NCBI RefSeq assembly: GCF_029960815.1
Contig: NZ_JASBRE010000002.1
Location: 1-64,000, forward strand
From: Pseudomonas sp. AL03
GTDB lineage: Bacteria; Pseudomonadota; Gammaproteobacteria; Pseudomonadales; Pseudomonadaceae
Length of the DNA stretch: 64,000 nucleotides
Direction: 5' to 3'
The notes beneath the pieces are model-generated. The model had not been told where the DNA came from. It saw only the letters and a list, made by a program, of their open reading frames with translations, and made no database searches. The position numbers and the translations under genes were made by a program. Positions within the stretch are counted from its first letter, which is position 1, and every line of letters begins with the position of its first letter. Positions 19,124-29,859 of the stretch are shown piece by piece.

Positions 19124-20026
19124 GTGAACCCTATTGCTATGCACACTCATCTTAATCGGGTCCAGACATTTCTGGCCGTGGTCGATTTTGGTTCTTACAC
19201 CAAGGCCGCCAATTACCTGAGCATCAGCAAGGCCATGGCCAGCCTGCATGTCAAGGCGCTGGAGGACGTGCTGTCAGCGACGTTGTTGATTCGTAATACC
19301 CGAAATATATCCCTCACCGAAATCGGTCAGGACTTTTATGAAGAGTTCAAAGGTATTGTCGTGGATATTGATACTGCCTTCGATAATGTATTAAAAGGGC
19401 ATAATCGGGTTTCCGGTAAACTGCGCTTCAGTTCCACCAGTGAATACGGTGAGGCGTATATTCTGCCGTTGATTCCGCACTTTGTAGAGCGCTATCCGGA
19501 GATAAAACTCTGTTATAACTTTAACGCGTCACTCAATGATCTGGTGGCGGAAAAGTTAGACCTGGTTATCCGTTTAGGCAACTTGTCGGACTCGGCATTC
19601 AAGAGCCGTAAGCTGGCGGATTATGAAATTGTTTTGGTGGCTGCCGAGGCGTTTCTTGCGCGTCACCCGGTGCAAAATCCCCAGGACCTGAATTCGGTGC
19701 CGTGGATTGCCAATAGCAACCTGCAGGCACCGACTCAGTGGACGTTGCGTCATCCGCAATTGGGGACTGTAGAGATCAACGGGATCAATCAGTTTGAATC
19801 CAATTCATCCACGGCCATTCGCTCCATGACGTTGTCGTCCCTTGGGGTTTCGGTGCTGCCCGCGTGGGTGGTCAAGGACGACATTGCCAGCGAGCGGCTG
19901 ATCCGCCTGTTGCCCGACTATTCGCTGCCCTCGCAGTCCGTCAACGTAGTGTTTCCCAATAACCCGCATTTACCTCACAAATCGAGGGCGTTCATTGATT
20001 TCCTGTTGCTGCATCTGGCGCAATGA
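19124..20026 (+). CDS. LysR-type regulator divergent from MFS exporter
   Basis: A 300-residue LysR-type regulator. The N-terminal helix-turn-helix (YTKAANYLSISKAMASLHVKAL) is followed by an effector domain of the CrgA/AaeR-like subgroup (GKLRFSSTSEYGEAYILPLI). The GTG at 19124 has AGGA 7 bases upstream; an ATG at 19139 is the alternative. The codon pattern (TTA, ATA) and lower GC than its neighbours give it a slightly foreign look. It most likely regulates the divergent exporter; ligand unknown. Confidence 0.85.
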   Translation: MNPIAMHTHLNRVQTFLAVVDFGSYTKAANYLSISKAMASLHVKALEDVLSATLLIRNTRNISLTEIGQDFYEEFKGIVVDIDTAFDNVLKGHNRVSGKLRFSSTSEYGEAYILPLIPHFVERYPEIKLCYNFNASLNDLVAEKLDLVIRLGNLSDSAFKSRKLADYEIVLVAAEAFLARHPVQNPQDLNSVPWIANSNLQAPTQWTLRHPQLGTVEINGINQFESNSSTAIRSMTLSSLGVSVLPAWVVKDDIASERLIRLLPDYSLPSQSVNVVFPNNPHLPHKSRAFIDFLLLHLAQ

Positions 20027-20034
20027 GCACCTAC

Positions 20035-20071
20035 AAAAAAGCCCCTGAATCGTGAGATTCAGGGGCTTTTT
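20035..20071. terminator. Bidirectional terminator between the LysR gene and glpD
   Basis: A 10-bp stem GCCCCTGAAT/ATTCAGGGGC with a 6-base loop, flanked by six A on the left and five T on the right. It works for both convergent genes. Confidence 0.92.
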
Positions 20072-20085
20072 AATCGGATTTCCGA

Positions 20086-21624
20086 TCAGGCCGCTTCGAT
20101 CTTGCTGCGGTTCTGTTCGACCTTGTTCAGGTAATCCGCAAGCTTTTCCTGTTCCGCCGGGGTGGTGAACAGCCCCAGCTTGCTGCGGCGCCACAGAATG
20201 TCGTGCGCCGTGGTCGCCCACTCTTCGCTGCACAGGTAATCGACTTCGCGGGTGTAGAGACCGCCACCGAGGTGTTCGCCCAGGTCGCTGAGGTTTTGTA
20301 CGCCCTCAAGCATGCGCCAGGTGCGGCTGCCGTAGGTGGTGGCCCAGCGGCGGGAGATTTCGCTCGGGACCCAGTCGAACTTGTCGCGGATCAGCGAGCT
20401 CAGCGCCTGCGGGGTGGTCATGTCTTCGCCGCCCGGCAGGGTTGCGCTGGCGGTCCAGCGTGGCTTGATGTCTTTGAAGTACGGAGTCAGTTGCGCCAGC
20501 GCCGACTCGGCCAGTTTGCGGTAGGTGGTCAGCTTGCCGCCGAACACCGACAGCAGCGGCGCTTCTTCACCACTGCCTGACAGCGCCAGGGTGTAGTCGC
20601 GGGTGACGGCCGACGGGTTGTCGGATTCGTCGTTGCACAGCGGACGAACACCGGAATAGCTGTGCAGGATATCGTCGCGGCTGATGCGTTTCTTGAAATG
20701 GGAGTTGACCACTTTCAACAGGTAATCGGTTTCGCCTTCGGTGATTGCGACTTTCGCCGGGTCGCCGGTGTATTCGCGGTCGGTGGTGCCAATCAGGGTG
20801 AAGTGGTTCAGGTACGGAATGGTGAACACGATGCGCTGATCTTCGTTTTGCAGAATGTGCGCGTGCTCACCTTCGTACAGTTTCGGCACGATCAGGTGGC
20901 TGCCCTGAATCAGGCGAATGCCGTAAGGCGATTCCATCTTCAGATCGTCACGAATGAACTTGGCGACCCACGGGCCGGCCGCATTCACCAGCGCCTTGGC
21001 GCGGATCGAAAACAAACTGCCATCGGCTCGCTCCAGGTGCAGGTGCCACAGACCCTTAGTGCGACGGGCACTGACGCAACGAGTCTGGGTGTGAACGTGG
21101 GCGCCTTTTTCGCGGGCGGCCATGGCGTTCAGTACCACAAGACGAGCATCGTCCACCCAGCAATCGGAGTATTCGAAGCCTTTGGTGATTTCGCTTTTCA
21201 GCGGACTGTCCGGGCCGAACTTCAGGCTTTTCGAACCTTCGAGTTTTTCTCGCTTGCCGAGGTGGTCATAAAGGAACAGGCCGGCGCGGATCATCCAGGC
21301 CGGACGCAGGTGTGGGCGGTGCGGCAGCACGAAGCGCATTTGCTTGACGATGTGCGGGGCCTTGGCCAGCAGCACTTCGCGTTCGGCCAAGGCTTCGCGC
21401 ACCAGACGGAATTCGTAATGTTCGAGGTAGCGCAGGCCACCGTGGATCAGCTTGCTGCTGGCCGACGAGGTGTGGCTGGCCAGGTCATCCTTTTCGCAAA
21501 GGAACACCGAAAGACCGCGACCGGCGGCATCCGCTGCAATCCCCACGCCATTGATCCCACCACCGATGACGGCGATATCGTAGACCTCAGCGAGAGGGGG
21601 CATAGGCAAGGTAGAAGTGGGCAT
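20086..21624 (-). CDS. glpD: Aerobic glycerol-3-phosphate dehydrogenase GlpD
   Basis: A 512-residue FAD-dependent sn-glycerol-3-phosphate dehydrogenase. It has the Rossmann FAD motif DIAVIGGGINGVGIA near residues 15-29, the conserved CEKDDLASHTSSASSK, and a typical C-terminal domain (RRSKLGLFTTPAEQ). It oxidises glycerol-3-phosphate to dihydroxyacetone phosphate at the inner membrane and feeds electrons to ubiquinone. The ATG at 21624 has GAGG 7-8 bases upstream; upstream in-frame codons to 21723 would run into the operator region. Confidence 0.96.
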   Translation of the reverse strand: MPTSTLPMPPLAEVYDIAVIGGGINGVGIAADAAGRGLSVFLCEKDDLASHTSSASSKLIHGGLRYLEHYEFRLVREALAEREVLLAKAPHIVKQMRFVLPHRPHLRPAWMIRAGLFLYDHLGKREKLEGSKSLKFGPDSPLKSEITKGFEYSDCWVDDARLVVLNAMAAREKGAHVHTQTRCVSARRTKGLWHLHLERADGSLFSIRAKALVNAAGPWVAKFIRDDLKMESPYGIRLIQGSHLIVPKLYEGEHAHILQNEDQRIVFTIPYLNHFTLIGTTDREYTGDPAKVAITEGETDYLLKVVNSHFKKRISRDDILHSYSGVRPLCNDESDNPSAVTRDYTLALSGSGEEAPLLSVFGGKLTTYRKLAESALAQLTPYFKDIKPRWTASATLPGGEDMTTPQALSSLIRDKFDWVPSEISRRWATTYGSRTWRMLEGVQNLSDLGEHLGGGLYTREVDYLCSEEWATTAHDILWRRSKLGLFTTPAEQEKLADYLNKVEQNRSKIEAA

Positions 21625-21662
21625 CGGCTGGCCTCGGGCTTTTATGATTTTCGGTATTGGAA

Positions 21663-21778
21663 TTCGAACATTTATGTTCATTTTCGAAAATGGTAGCCCA
21701 TAAAGCCGCCCACGGCCAGTCAACTTCGATTGAAAATACTGATCGAAGGGCTGTTAAAGGAAAATTTTCGAACATTTA
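21663..21778. promoter_or_regulatory. Putative GlpR operators upstream of glpD
   Basis: The 12-base sequence TTCGAACATTTA occurs twice, at 21663-21674 and 21767-21778. A perfect palindrome TTTTCGAAAA lies at 21681-21690, between the two copies. The region is AT-rich and directly upstream of glpD. Repeated TTCGAA-type sites next to a GlpR regulon suggest operators with DNA looping, but this is a motif inference. Confidence 0.55.
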
Positions 21779-21822
21779 GATGCGTATAACGACGCGAAAG
21801 AGGAGGTGCATGAGAGATCGCT

Positions 21823-21914
21823 ATCGTCGGAACGCCGCCCGGAGCAAGCTCGCTCCCACAAGGGTTACGGTGAACCTGTGGGAGCGAGCTTGCTCCGGGC
21901 GGCGTTCCGACGAT
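21823..21914. repeat. Perfect 38-bp inverted repeat (REP doublet) between glpD and glpR
   Basis: The left arm 21823-21860 and right arm 21877-21914 are exact reverse complements (38 of 38), with a 16-base loop. Each arm holds the REP core GGAGCAAGCTCGCTCCCACA plus the outer CGTCGGAACGCCGCCC. It lies between the glpD promoter region and the glpR stop, so it probably ends glpR transcription. Perfect arms imply recent insertion or gene conversion. Confidence 0.92.
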
Positions 21915-21946
21915 GGCGTCGGTACAGCCGACGAAGATGTGAGGGG

Positions 21947-22702
21947 TTAAACGACCTCGAGCCGAATCTTGTGCTGACTCAACAACTGCGCCAAGGCCGG
22001 TACAGGTTGCTGATCGGTCACCAGGCAATCGATCAGGCTGATAGGCCCCAGGCGAATCATGGCGTTGCGCCCGAATTTGCTGGAGTCAGCCGCCAGGATG
22101 ACCTGTCGGGCATTGGCGATGATCGCTTGGGATACCCGAACTTCCTGATAGTCGAAGTCCAGCAGGCTGCCGTCTTCATCTATACCGCTGATGCCGACCA
22201 GGGCGAAATCAACCTTGAACTGGTTAATGAAGTCGACACTGGCCTGACCGACCACACCTCCGTCACGTCGGACATTGCCACCGGTCAGCAGAACGTCGAA
22301 ATCGTCCTTGGCGCTGAGCATCGAGGCTACATGCAAGTTGTTGGTGATGATTTTCAGGTGATTGTGATTGAGCAACGCCCGGGCAATCGATTCGGTGGTG
22401 GTACCGATATTGATGAACAGCGAGGCGTGATCGGGGATCTGCGCGGCAATGGCTTCGCCAATACGCTGTTTTTCGTCGCGCATCTGGTCGGCACGCATGG
22501 CGTAGGCGGTGTTTTCGACGCTGGAATCGTAAGCGGCGCCACCATGGTAGCGACGCAACAAATTAGCTTCCGCGAGCTGATTGATATCGCGGCGAATGGT
22601 TTGCGGTGTAACGACGAACAGCGTAGCCATTTCCTCGATGCTGACATAGCCGCGTTCGCGGACCAGTTCGAGGATTTGCTGCTGACGGGGAGGCAGATTC
22701 AT
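21947..22702 (-). CDS. glpR: DeoR-family repressor GlpR
   Basis: A 251-residue DeoR-family regulator. The winged helix-turn-helix at about residues 6-55 ([25 protein letters not shown]) is followed by a sugar-phosphate sensor domain ([20 protein letters not shown]). It sits between glpK and glpD, as GlpR does in pseudomonads. It should repress glp genes until glycerol-3-phosphate binds. Confidence 0.94.
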   Translation of the reverse strand: MNLPPRQQQILELVRERGYVSIEEMATLFVVTPQTIRRDINQLAEANLLRRYHGGAAYDSSVENTAYAMRADQMRDEKQRIGEAIAAQIPDHASLFINIGTTTESIARALLNHNHLKIITNNLHVASMLSAKDDFDVLLTGGNVRRDGGVVGQASVDFINQFKVDFALVGISGIDEDGSLLDFDYQEVRVSQAIIANARQVILAADSSKFGRNAMIRLGPISLIDCLVTDQQPVPALAQLLSQHKIRLEVV

Positions 22703-22797
22703 GGGGCTTCCTTTGGGCTGCCGTGCAAAATTTGCCCATGATGCCGCAGGAATCTGCTCCCGACCAGTTACAACCCTATTCGTGTGCTGGGCTTGGC

Positions 22798-24363
<1,566 letters not shown>

Positions 24364-24379
24364 TCACGCGCCAACGGTA

Positions 24380-25231
24380 TCAAGAAGTTCTTGGTTTGCC
24401 GTCAATGGCCGGTGCTGCTTCCTTTGTAGCAGGTGTGGCACTGGGCAGGTGACGGGCAATCAGCCCGCGATAAGCGGCAGCGCCGAGGCAGGCACCGACA
24501 ATCGGTGCAAAAATCGGAATCAGGAAATACGGGATATCGCGCCCGCCGGTGAAGGAAATTTCACCCCAGCCGGCGAAGAAAGTCATCAGTTTAGGACCGA
24601 AGTCGCGCGCCGGGTTCATCGCAAAACCGGTCAGCGGCCCCATCGAACTGCCAATCACGGCAATCAGCAGGCCGATCAGTAGCGGAGCGAGTGGACCCTT
24701 TGGCAAGCCGTTGTTGTCGTCGGTCAGGGACATGATCACGCCCATCAGGATGGCGGTGATGATCACTTCAACCAGGAAGGCCTGTGCCGTGGACAAGACC
24801 GGGTTGGGGAAGGTGGAGAACACCGATGCCAATTCGAGACTGGCCTGAGTACCACGAACCATATGGTGGGTTTGTTCGTAATCGAAGAACAAATTGCTGT
24901 AAAGCGTGTAAACCAACAACGCTCCACAGAAGGCGCCCGCCACCTGGGCGAGAATATAGAACGGCAGTTTGCGCTTTTCGAAGTCAGCGAAAATGCTCAG
25001 GGCAATGCTGACGGCGGGATTGAGGTGAGCCCCGGAAACGCCGGCGGTCAGGTAGATCGCCATGCTCACCCCGATGCCCCAGATGATGCTGATTTCCCAA
25101 AGGCCGAAGCTGGCGCCCGCGACTTTGAGCGCGGCAACGCAACCCGTACCAAAAAAAATCAGCAGCGCAGTGCCCAGGAATTCGGCCATGCATTGGCTGG
25201 AGAGCGACGGTTGTTGTAAAGCAGTTGTCAT
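24380..25231 (-). CDS. glpF: Glycerol facilitator GlpF
   Basis: A 283-residue major intrinsic protein with six membrane helices and the two pore NPA motifs (HLNPAVS and NPARDFGP). It is an aquaglyceroporin, shown by the Asp after the second NPA motif. It has a C-terminal extension rich in Ala/Pro. The ATG at 25231 follows ACGAGGTTTTCA; two earlier in-frame starts lack support. It is the first gene of glpFK. Confidence 0.96.
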   Translation of the reverse strand: MTTALQQPSLSSQCMAEFLGTALLIFFGTGCVAALKVAGASFGLWEISIIWGIGVSMAIYLTAGVSGAHLNPAVSIALSIFADFEKRKLPFYILAQVAGAFCGALLVYTLYSNLFFDYEQTHHMVRGTQASLELASVFSTFPNPVLSTAQAFLVEVIITAILMGVIMSLTDDNNGLPKGPLAPLLIGLLIAVIGSSMGPLTGFAMNPARDFGPKLMTFFAGWGEISFTGGRDIPYFLIPIFAPIVGACLGAAAYRGLIARHLPSATPATKEAAPAIDGKPRTS

Positions 25232-25599
25232 TGAAAACCTCGTTTTTGTTGTTGTCTGGCGCTTTGGCATCAGGGTCAAAGCGCGATTTTCACCGAGGCA
25301 GAATCCCCATCCTGTTCTCGGCCTGCTGCTGGGTGCTGCGGTAAGACATTCGTACAGTATTCAGTTTCGAAAAAATATAGACAAGAAACGCTGCTGTCAA
25401 AGGTCGAAAGTGAACCGTCAGTCACAATCGAACTATTAGTCATGTGAATGACCACATCGTTCACGCGGCAGGCTGAACGTGGACGAACGGCAGAAGGCGC
25501 CGCCAAGCCTTTGAAATAGCGCCGCAATAGAGCCTTTTATTGATCAATGGCCTAGAATTCAGCGCAGTATTTTTCTTCTGTCGCCAGCCTGGAGCTGCC
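25232..25599. promoter_or_regulatory. Intergenic region with glpF promoter
   Basis: 368 bases without a gene. TTTCGAAAAAA at about 25365-25375, with nearby GGTCGAAAG and AATCGAAC, resembles the TTCGAA-type sites seen upstream of glpD, so GlpR probably acts here too. The right end holds the promoter of ybaK. No other structure seen. Confidence 0.45.
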
Positions 25600-26070
25600 A
25601 TGACCCCCGCATTGGATTTGTTGAAAAAAGTTCGTGCCGAACATCGCGTGCACAGTTACGAACATGATCCGAAGGCGGCGTCCTATGGGCTGGAGGCCGC
25701 GGAGAAACTGGGATTGGACCCGGCTCAGGTATTCAAGACCTTGCTGGCAGCCAGCGAGAAAGGTGAATTGCTGGTGGCCGTGGTGCCGGTCGTCGGAAGT
25801 CTGGATTTGAAGGGCCTGGCTCATGCTGCGGGCGTGAAAAAAGTCGAAATGGCCGACCCTGCCGCTGCGCAACGATCCACCGGTTACCTCTTGGGCGGGA
25901 TAAGCCCGCTGGGACAGAAAAAGCGCTTGCGCACTTTCATTGATAATTCAGCTCAGCCCTTCGCCAGCATTTTTGTCAGCGCGGGGCGACGTGGGTTGGA
26001 AGTCGAATTGGCACCCGCGGTATTGGCGGAACACACTCAGGCCAAATTTGCCGATATCGGCCGCGCCTGA
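25600..26070 (+). CDS. ybaK: YbaK-type aminoacyl-tRNA deacylase
   Basis: A 156-residue protein of the YbaK/INS-like trans-editing family. These hydrolyse mischarged Cys-tRNA(Pro) and related errors in the cytoplasm. The active-site Lys region [11 protein letters not shown] is at about residues 42-52, and [12 protein letters not shown] matches the conserved substrate loop. The ATG at 25600 has GGAG 5 bases upstream. The phzF-like gene follows after 15 bases, probably in the same transcript. Confidence 0.92.
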   Translation: MTPALDLLKKVRAEHRVHSYEHDPKAASYGLEAAEKLGLDPAQVFKTLLAASEKGELLVAVVPVVGSLDLKGLAHAAGVKKVEMADPAAAQRSTGYLLGGISPLGQKKRLRTFIDNSAQPFASIFVSAGRRGLEVELAPAVLAEHTQAKFADIGRA

Positions 26071-26085
26071 CTCAGGGAGAAGGTT

Positions 26086-26868
26086 ATGCAGCTTGAATTT
26101 CACCAGGTTGATGCGTTCAGTGATCGGCCGTTCAGTGGCAATCCGGCGATGGTCTATCGCCTCGATGCCTGGCTTGCCGATGAGCTGATGCAGAAGATCG
26201 CCGCCGAGCACAACCTCGCCGAAACCGCCTTCGTGGTGCGCGAAGGGCAGGGCTGGCGCATCCGCTGGTTTACCCCGACCACCGAAGTGCCGTTGTGCGG
26301 TCATGCGACCCTGGCCAGCGCTTACGTTCTGTTTGAAATCTATAAAGAGCCGGTCGAGCGGCTGGACTTCGTCTGCAAGTCCGGCCCGCTCAGTGTGAGC
26401 CGTGAGGGTGAGCGCTTGTGGCTGGACTTCCCGGCCATCGTACCGTCGGAAGTGGGCGTGACCCTGGATGTCGAGCGCGCGCTGGGTGTGGAAGCGGTTG
26501 ATGTGCTGGGGTCGAACGAGTTGTTCGTGGTGCTGGAATCCGAGCAGGCGGTGCTCGAATGTCAGCCGGACATGGCGGCGCTGGCGAAACTGCCGTGGCC
26601 GGGGGCAATTGTCACGGCCAGGGGCAGCAAGCATGACTTTGTGTCCCGCTACTTCGCCCCGGCGATCGGCATCAATGAAGACCCGGTGACCGGTTCCACC
26701 CATTGCAGCCTGATTCCGTATTGGTCGAAACGTTTGGGCAAGTCGAGCCTGACGGCTTATCAGCGTTCGGCGCGAGGCGGGGAGTTGTTCTGTCGACTGG
26801 AAGGGGATCGGGTGAGAATTGGCGGGAATGCGACGCTTGTTGCGAGTGGAAAATTATTACTCGGATGA
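26086..26868 (+). CDS. PhzF-family isomerase
   Basis: A 260-residue protein of the PhzF epimerase/isomerase family, which has a diaminopimelate epimerase-like fold in two halves. The catalytic Glu lies in EHNLAETAFV near residue 46, and the second-half signature is EDPVTGSTHCSLIPYW. It is not part of a phenazine cluster, so phenazine synthesis is not implied. The actual substrate is unknown. Confidence 0.9.
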   Translation: MQLEFHQVDAFSDRPFSGNPAMVYRLDAWLADELMQKIAAEHNLAETAFVVREGQGWRIRWFTPTTEVPLCGHATLASAYVLFEIYKEPVERLDFVCKSGPLSVSREGERLWLDFPAIVPSEVGVTLDVERALGVEAVDVLGSNELFVVLESEQAVLECQPDMAALAKLPWPGAIVTARGSKHDFVSRYFAPAIGINEDPVTGSTHCSLIPYWSKRLGKSSLTAYQRSARGGELFCRLEGDRVRIGGNATLVASGKLLLG

Positions 26869-26874
26869 TTTCTC

Positions 26875-26981
26875 TGTAGGAGCGAGGCTTGCCCGCGAAG
26901 GCGTCGTGTCAGTCGACATCTTCATTGGCAGGCCTGACGCCTTCGCGGGCAAGTCGGATCGCCGCACCGCTCGCTCCTACA
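26875..26981. repeat. Composite REP pair
   Basis: Outer arms TGTAGGAGCGAG / CGCTCGCTCCTACA and inner arms CTTGCCCGCGAAGGCGTC / GACGCCTTCGCGGGCAAG form a long imperfect hairpin between the phzF-like gene and the convergent ABC ATPase. It belongs to the same family as 32414-32486. Confidence 0.85.
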
Positions 26982-26991
26982 AATTCAGGTA

Positions 26992-28101
26992 TCAGCTAGC
27001 GCTGCTGTAGCGGCGGACGCCGGACTCGATGATCGGAATCTGCGCCGCCGTACTGCCCGATGCCTGGAACAACACTAGATGTTCAGCCGCGACACGAATG
27101 CCGACCTCCGACCCCACCTGATGATCAGCATGACTCGGAAATATCGACTCAAGCTGTGCGCCCGTCGGTAACTGCAAGCGATACAAGGTCGACGCACCCT
27201 GGAAAGACTTGCCGACGATCCGCGCTTTCAAGTCGTTGTCCGGTGCATAAACGATATCGTCCGGACGCAGCAACACATCCACCGCACCGCCAACCGGCCA
27301 GGTGTAGGCACGATTACCGCGTAACTCTCCCAATTCGGTTTGCACCGACTCGGGGCTGCTCAGCTGGCCGCGAATGAAATAACCCTGGCCGATGAAGCTG
27401 GCCACAAACGGCGTCAGCGGTTCGTGATACAGGTTGTAGGGCGTGTCCCACTGCTCCAGACGACCTTCCTTGAAAACTCCCACATGGTCGCTCACCGCGA
27501 AGGCTTCTTCCTGGTCATGGGTCACCAGAATCGCGCTGGTGCCACGGGCCTTGAGGATGTCGCGCACCTCATGGCTGAGCTTGCGTCGCAACTCGCCATC
27601 AAGGTTGGAGAAAGGTTCGTCGAGCAGCAGCAGTTGCGGTTCCGGTGCCAGGGCCCGCGCCAGAGCGACGCGTTGCTGTTGACCACCGGATAGCTCATGC
27701 GGGAAGCGTTTGCCGAGGTTTTTCAGATTGACCAGCTCCAGCAACTCTTCGGTGACGCGATCTTTCTGAGGATGTTTACGGATCCCGAAGGCGATGTTCT
27801 CGGCCACGCTCAAATGCGGAAACAGTGCGTAGTCCTGGAACACCATGCCGATCCGACGTTTTTCCGGAGCGAGGGTGAAACCGGCGCGGGAGATCGTCTC
27901 GCCCGCCAACTGGATTTCACCTTCGTGCACCGGTTCGAAACCGGCAATGGCCCGCAGGGTGGTGGTTTTTCCGCAACCCGATGAGCCCAGCAAGCAGCCG
28001 ATGTCGCCGGCATTCAAATGCAGGTTGAGGTTCTGCACGACCCGCTGGTCTTGGTAGCCACAGGCGAGGTTGCGCAGGTTAAGCAGTAATGGATGGCTCA
28101 T
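26992..28101 (-). CDS. ABC transporter ATPase, FbpC/PotA-like
   Basis: A 369-residue ABC ATPase. Walker A is GSSGCGKTT near residue 37, the signature LSGGQQQR, Walker [14 protein letters not shown] and the H-loop [11 protein letters not shown]-terminal TOBE-type regulatory domain of about 130 residues is present. This architecture is typical for ferric-ion, polyamine or sulfate importers. No permease or binding protein is adjacent, so the partner is elsewhere. Its ATG overlaps the argF stop by 4 bases, the same arrangement I recall for PA3538 and PA3537. Confidence 0.9.
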   Translation of the reverse strand: MSHPLLLNLRNLACGYQDQRVVQNLNLHLNAGDIGCLLGSSGCGKTTTLRAIAGFEPVHEGEIQLAGETISRAGFTLAPEKRRIGMVFQDYALFPHLSVAENIAFGIRKHPQKDRVTEELLELVNLKNLGKRFPHELSGGQQQRVALARALAPEPQLLLLDEPFSNLDGELRRKLSHEVRDILKARGTSAILVTHDQEEAFAVSDHVGVFKEGRLEQWDTPYNLYHEPLTPFVASFIGQGYFIRGQLSSPESVQTELGELRGNRAYTWPVGGAVDVLLRPDDIVYAPDNDLKARIVGKSFQGASTLYRLQLPTGAQLESIFPSHADHQVGSEVGIRVAAEHLVLFQASGSTAAQIPIIESGVRRYSSAS

Positions 28102-29018
28102 GCGTGGTGGTACGAAGGCGGGACGAGAAACTCGAGCAGGGCCTTTTGTGCGTGAAGACGGTTTTCGGCTTGATCCCAAGCAACGGAGCGCTTGTCATCG
28201 AGCAAGTCGACGCTGATTTCCTCACCTCGGTGGGCCGGCAGGCAGTGCATGAACAGCACGTCCGGAGCGGCCAGGTCGAGCAGGGCGCGGTTGACCTGGA
28301 ACGGTGCAAACAGCTTCAGGCGTGTGGCGGTTTCCTCTTCCTGGCCCATGGAGGTCCAGACGTCGGTGCTGACCAGGTGGGCGCCGCGTACGGCATCCTT
28401 CGGGTCGCGGACGATGGTGATCCGATCACCCGCCTTGGCCACGAACTCAGGGTTGGGTTCAAAACCCTCCGGGCAAGCGATGCGCAACTGGAAGTCGAAC
28501 TGCATCGCCGCTTCTATATAGCTGTTGCACATGTTATTGCCGTCGCCGATCCAGGCCACGGTTTTGCCCTGGATCGAGCCGCGGTGTTCGAGGAACGTCT
28601 GCATGTCGGCCAGCAACTGGCATGGGTGCAGGTCATCGGACAGGCCGTTGATGACGGGCACGCGGGAGTTGGCGGCGAATTCGGTCAGGGTGCTGTGGGC
28701 AAAGGTACGGATCATCACGGCGTCGAGCATGCTCGACATCACGATCGCGCAGTCGCCGATCGGCTCGCCACGGCCCAGTTGGGTGTCACGCGGCGACAGG
28801 AAAATCGCCTGGCCACCAAGCTGGATCATGCCGGCTTCGAACGAAATACGGGTGCGGGTCGACGATTTCTCGAAAATCATCCCGAGCACGCGGTTTTTCA
28901 AAGGCTCGAACAGTACGCCGCGGTTACGCAGGTCTTTGAGCTCAATGCCTCGACGGATCACGCTGACCAGCTCTTCGGGCGTGCAATCCATCAGGGAGAG
29001 AAAGTGCCTTGCGCTCAT
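28098..29018 (-). CDS. argF: Anabolic ornithine carbamoyltransferase ArgF
   Basis: A 306-residue ornithine carbamoyltransferase. It has the carbamoyl-phosphate loop SSTRTR near residues 52-57, HPCQ-like HPCQLLAD and the ornithine-binding [10 protein letters not shown]. It makes citrulline from ornithine and carbamoyl phosphate in arginine synthesis. Two ATGs stand side by side; the second (29018) has better spacing to AAAGGT. An ArgR-type tandem site overlaps the promoter, pointing to repression by arginine. Confidence 0.96.
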   Translation of the reverse strand: MSARHFLSLMDCTPEELVSVIRRGIELKDLRNRGVLFEPLKNRVLGMIFEKSSTRTRISFEAGMIQLGGQAIFLSPRDTQLGRGEPIGDCAIVMSSMLDAVMIRTFAHSTLTEFAANSRVPVINGLSDDLHPCQLLADMQTFLEHRGSIQGKTVAWIGDGNNMCNSYIEAAMQFDFQLRIACPEGFEPNPEFVAKAGDRITIVRDPKDAVRGAHLVSTDVWTSMGQEEETATRLKLFAPFQVNRALLDLAAPDVLFMHCLPAHRGEEISVDLLDDKRSVAWDQAENRLHAQKALLEFLVPPSYHHA

Positions 29019-29021
29019 CAT

Positions 29022-29434
29022 TGACTACCTTTTTGCAACAGACCGCAGATACTCAAAGCCTTGTTTAACTGAAAAACGGGCGAGACCTGCGGCGTAAGCC
29101 GCACGGGGCGACGAAATAGGGGAAGGCGCGATCTTATAATTAAATGTCGCGTCTTACCAATAGGGCTACGGTTTTTAGGGGATTTCAGAGGGGCTACGGG
29201 ATGACCGCAGTAGCGCTTTTGAAGCCTGTTTCCTGACAGCAGCCCGTCATTTGTACACTGGGGTCACGGGGCTTTGCAATCAAACGGGGTGAGGATGGAT
29301 AGCAGCGGTCGGTTTCTGAGCTGTCTTTCGACGCCTTTGTGCTCAGGAACGATCGATGTGTCTGGTCTGAAACATTTGCTTATGCAAGGAGGCGGGTTAT
29401 AACTAACCCACGAACGACGCAGGAAGCCTTCGGA
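29022..29434. other. Intergenic region upstream of argF
   Basis: About 410 bases with no supported gene. The left part holds the argF leader, promoter and ArgR boxes; the right part probably holds the promoter of the small gene at 29435. No repeat was found. Confidence 0.6.
29124..29160. promoter_or_regulatory. ArgR tandem site overlapping the argF promoter
   Basis: TGTCGC-N8-AA at 29145-29160 is an exact match to the Pseudomonas ArgR half-site. A weaker copy AGGCGC-N8-AA at 29124-29139 is exactly 21 bases away, the spacing expected for tandem ArgR sites. On the minus strand a promoter TTGGTA - 16 bases - TATAAG (29160-29155 and 29138-29133) lies inside the site, so binding should block argF transcription. 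Confidence 0.7.
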
Positions 29435-29725
29435 ATGGAATCGAAAGAACAACAGTTAATGGAATTACTCGGCCTTACGGCTCGCTCGCTGACCCACCTC
29501 ACCGCGTCCATGACTTCGATGTCCTTCGAGTTGATGCGCAGTGAAGACGAAGTGACCAAGGCAGCCGGCCGGCGGATGATTGACCGCATGGCAACCATTA
29601 GCACCGGGCTCGACGAGCACTGGCGCCTGATAGGCGAACTCACGGGAGTCCATGTCGCTCAAGAGCAGATTGAAACTGTTCAGGAAATCCAGTTGCAGAG
29701 GCCACCGAGGCTGCCGCCGAACTGA
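29435..29725 (+). CDS. Small conserved-looking hypothetical protein
   Basis: A 96-residue protein, mostly helical (LMELLGLTARSLTHLTASMTSM, AAGRRMIDRMATISTGLDEHW), acidic in the middle, with a Pro-rich C-terminus. It has no signal or membrane segment. It lies 134 bases before the molybdopterin oxidoreductase. The amphipathic helical pattern suggests a small protein partner or regulator. I do not recognise a family and assign no function. Confidence 0.6.
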   Translation: MESKEQQLMELLGLTARSLTHLTASMTSMSFELMRSEDEVTKAAGRRMIDRMATISTGLDEHWRLIGELTGVHVAQEQIETVQEIQLQRPPRLPPN

Positions 29726-29859
29726 TCTCCGGCGGTCATCGGCTGGCCTGATGGCCGCCGATTCACAAGACGAACGTCGCTGGCGCAGCAGTGAGTCAGG
29801 CGCCATAGTTTTGTTCCCGCGGCCGATATTGCCCGCCCAGAACAAGACAGAGACTGGCC

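Noticed and set aside
21823..21914. Inverted repeats considered as insertion sequence ends
   Set aside because: Only 16 bases between the arms and no transposase.
26086..26868. PhzF-like gene as part of a phenazine cluster
   Set aside because: No other phz genes nearby; the family is widespread.
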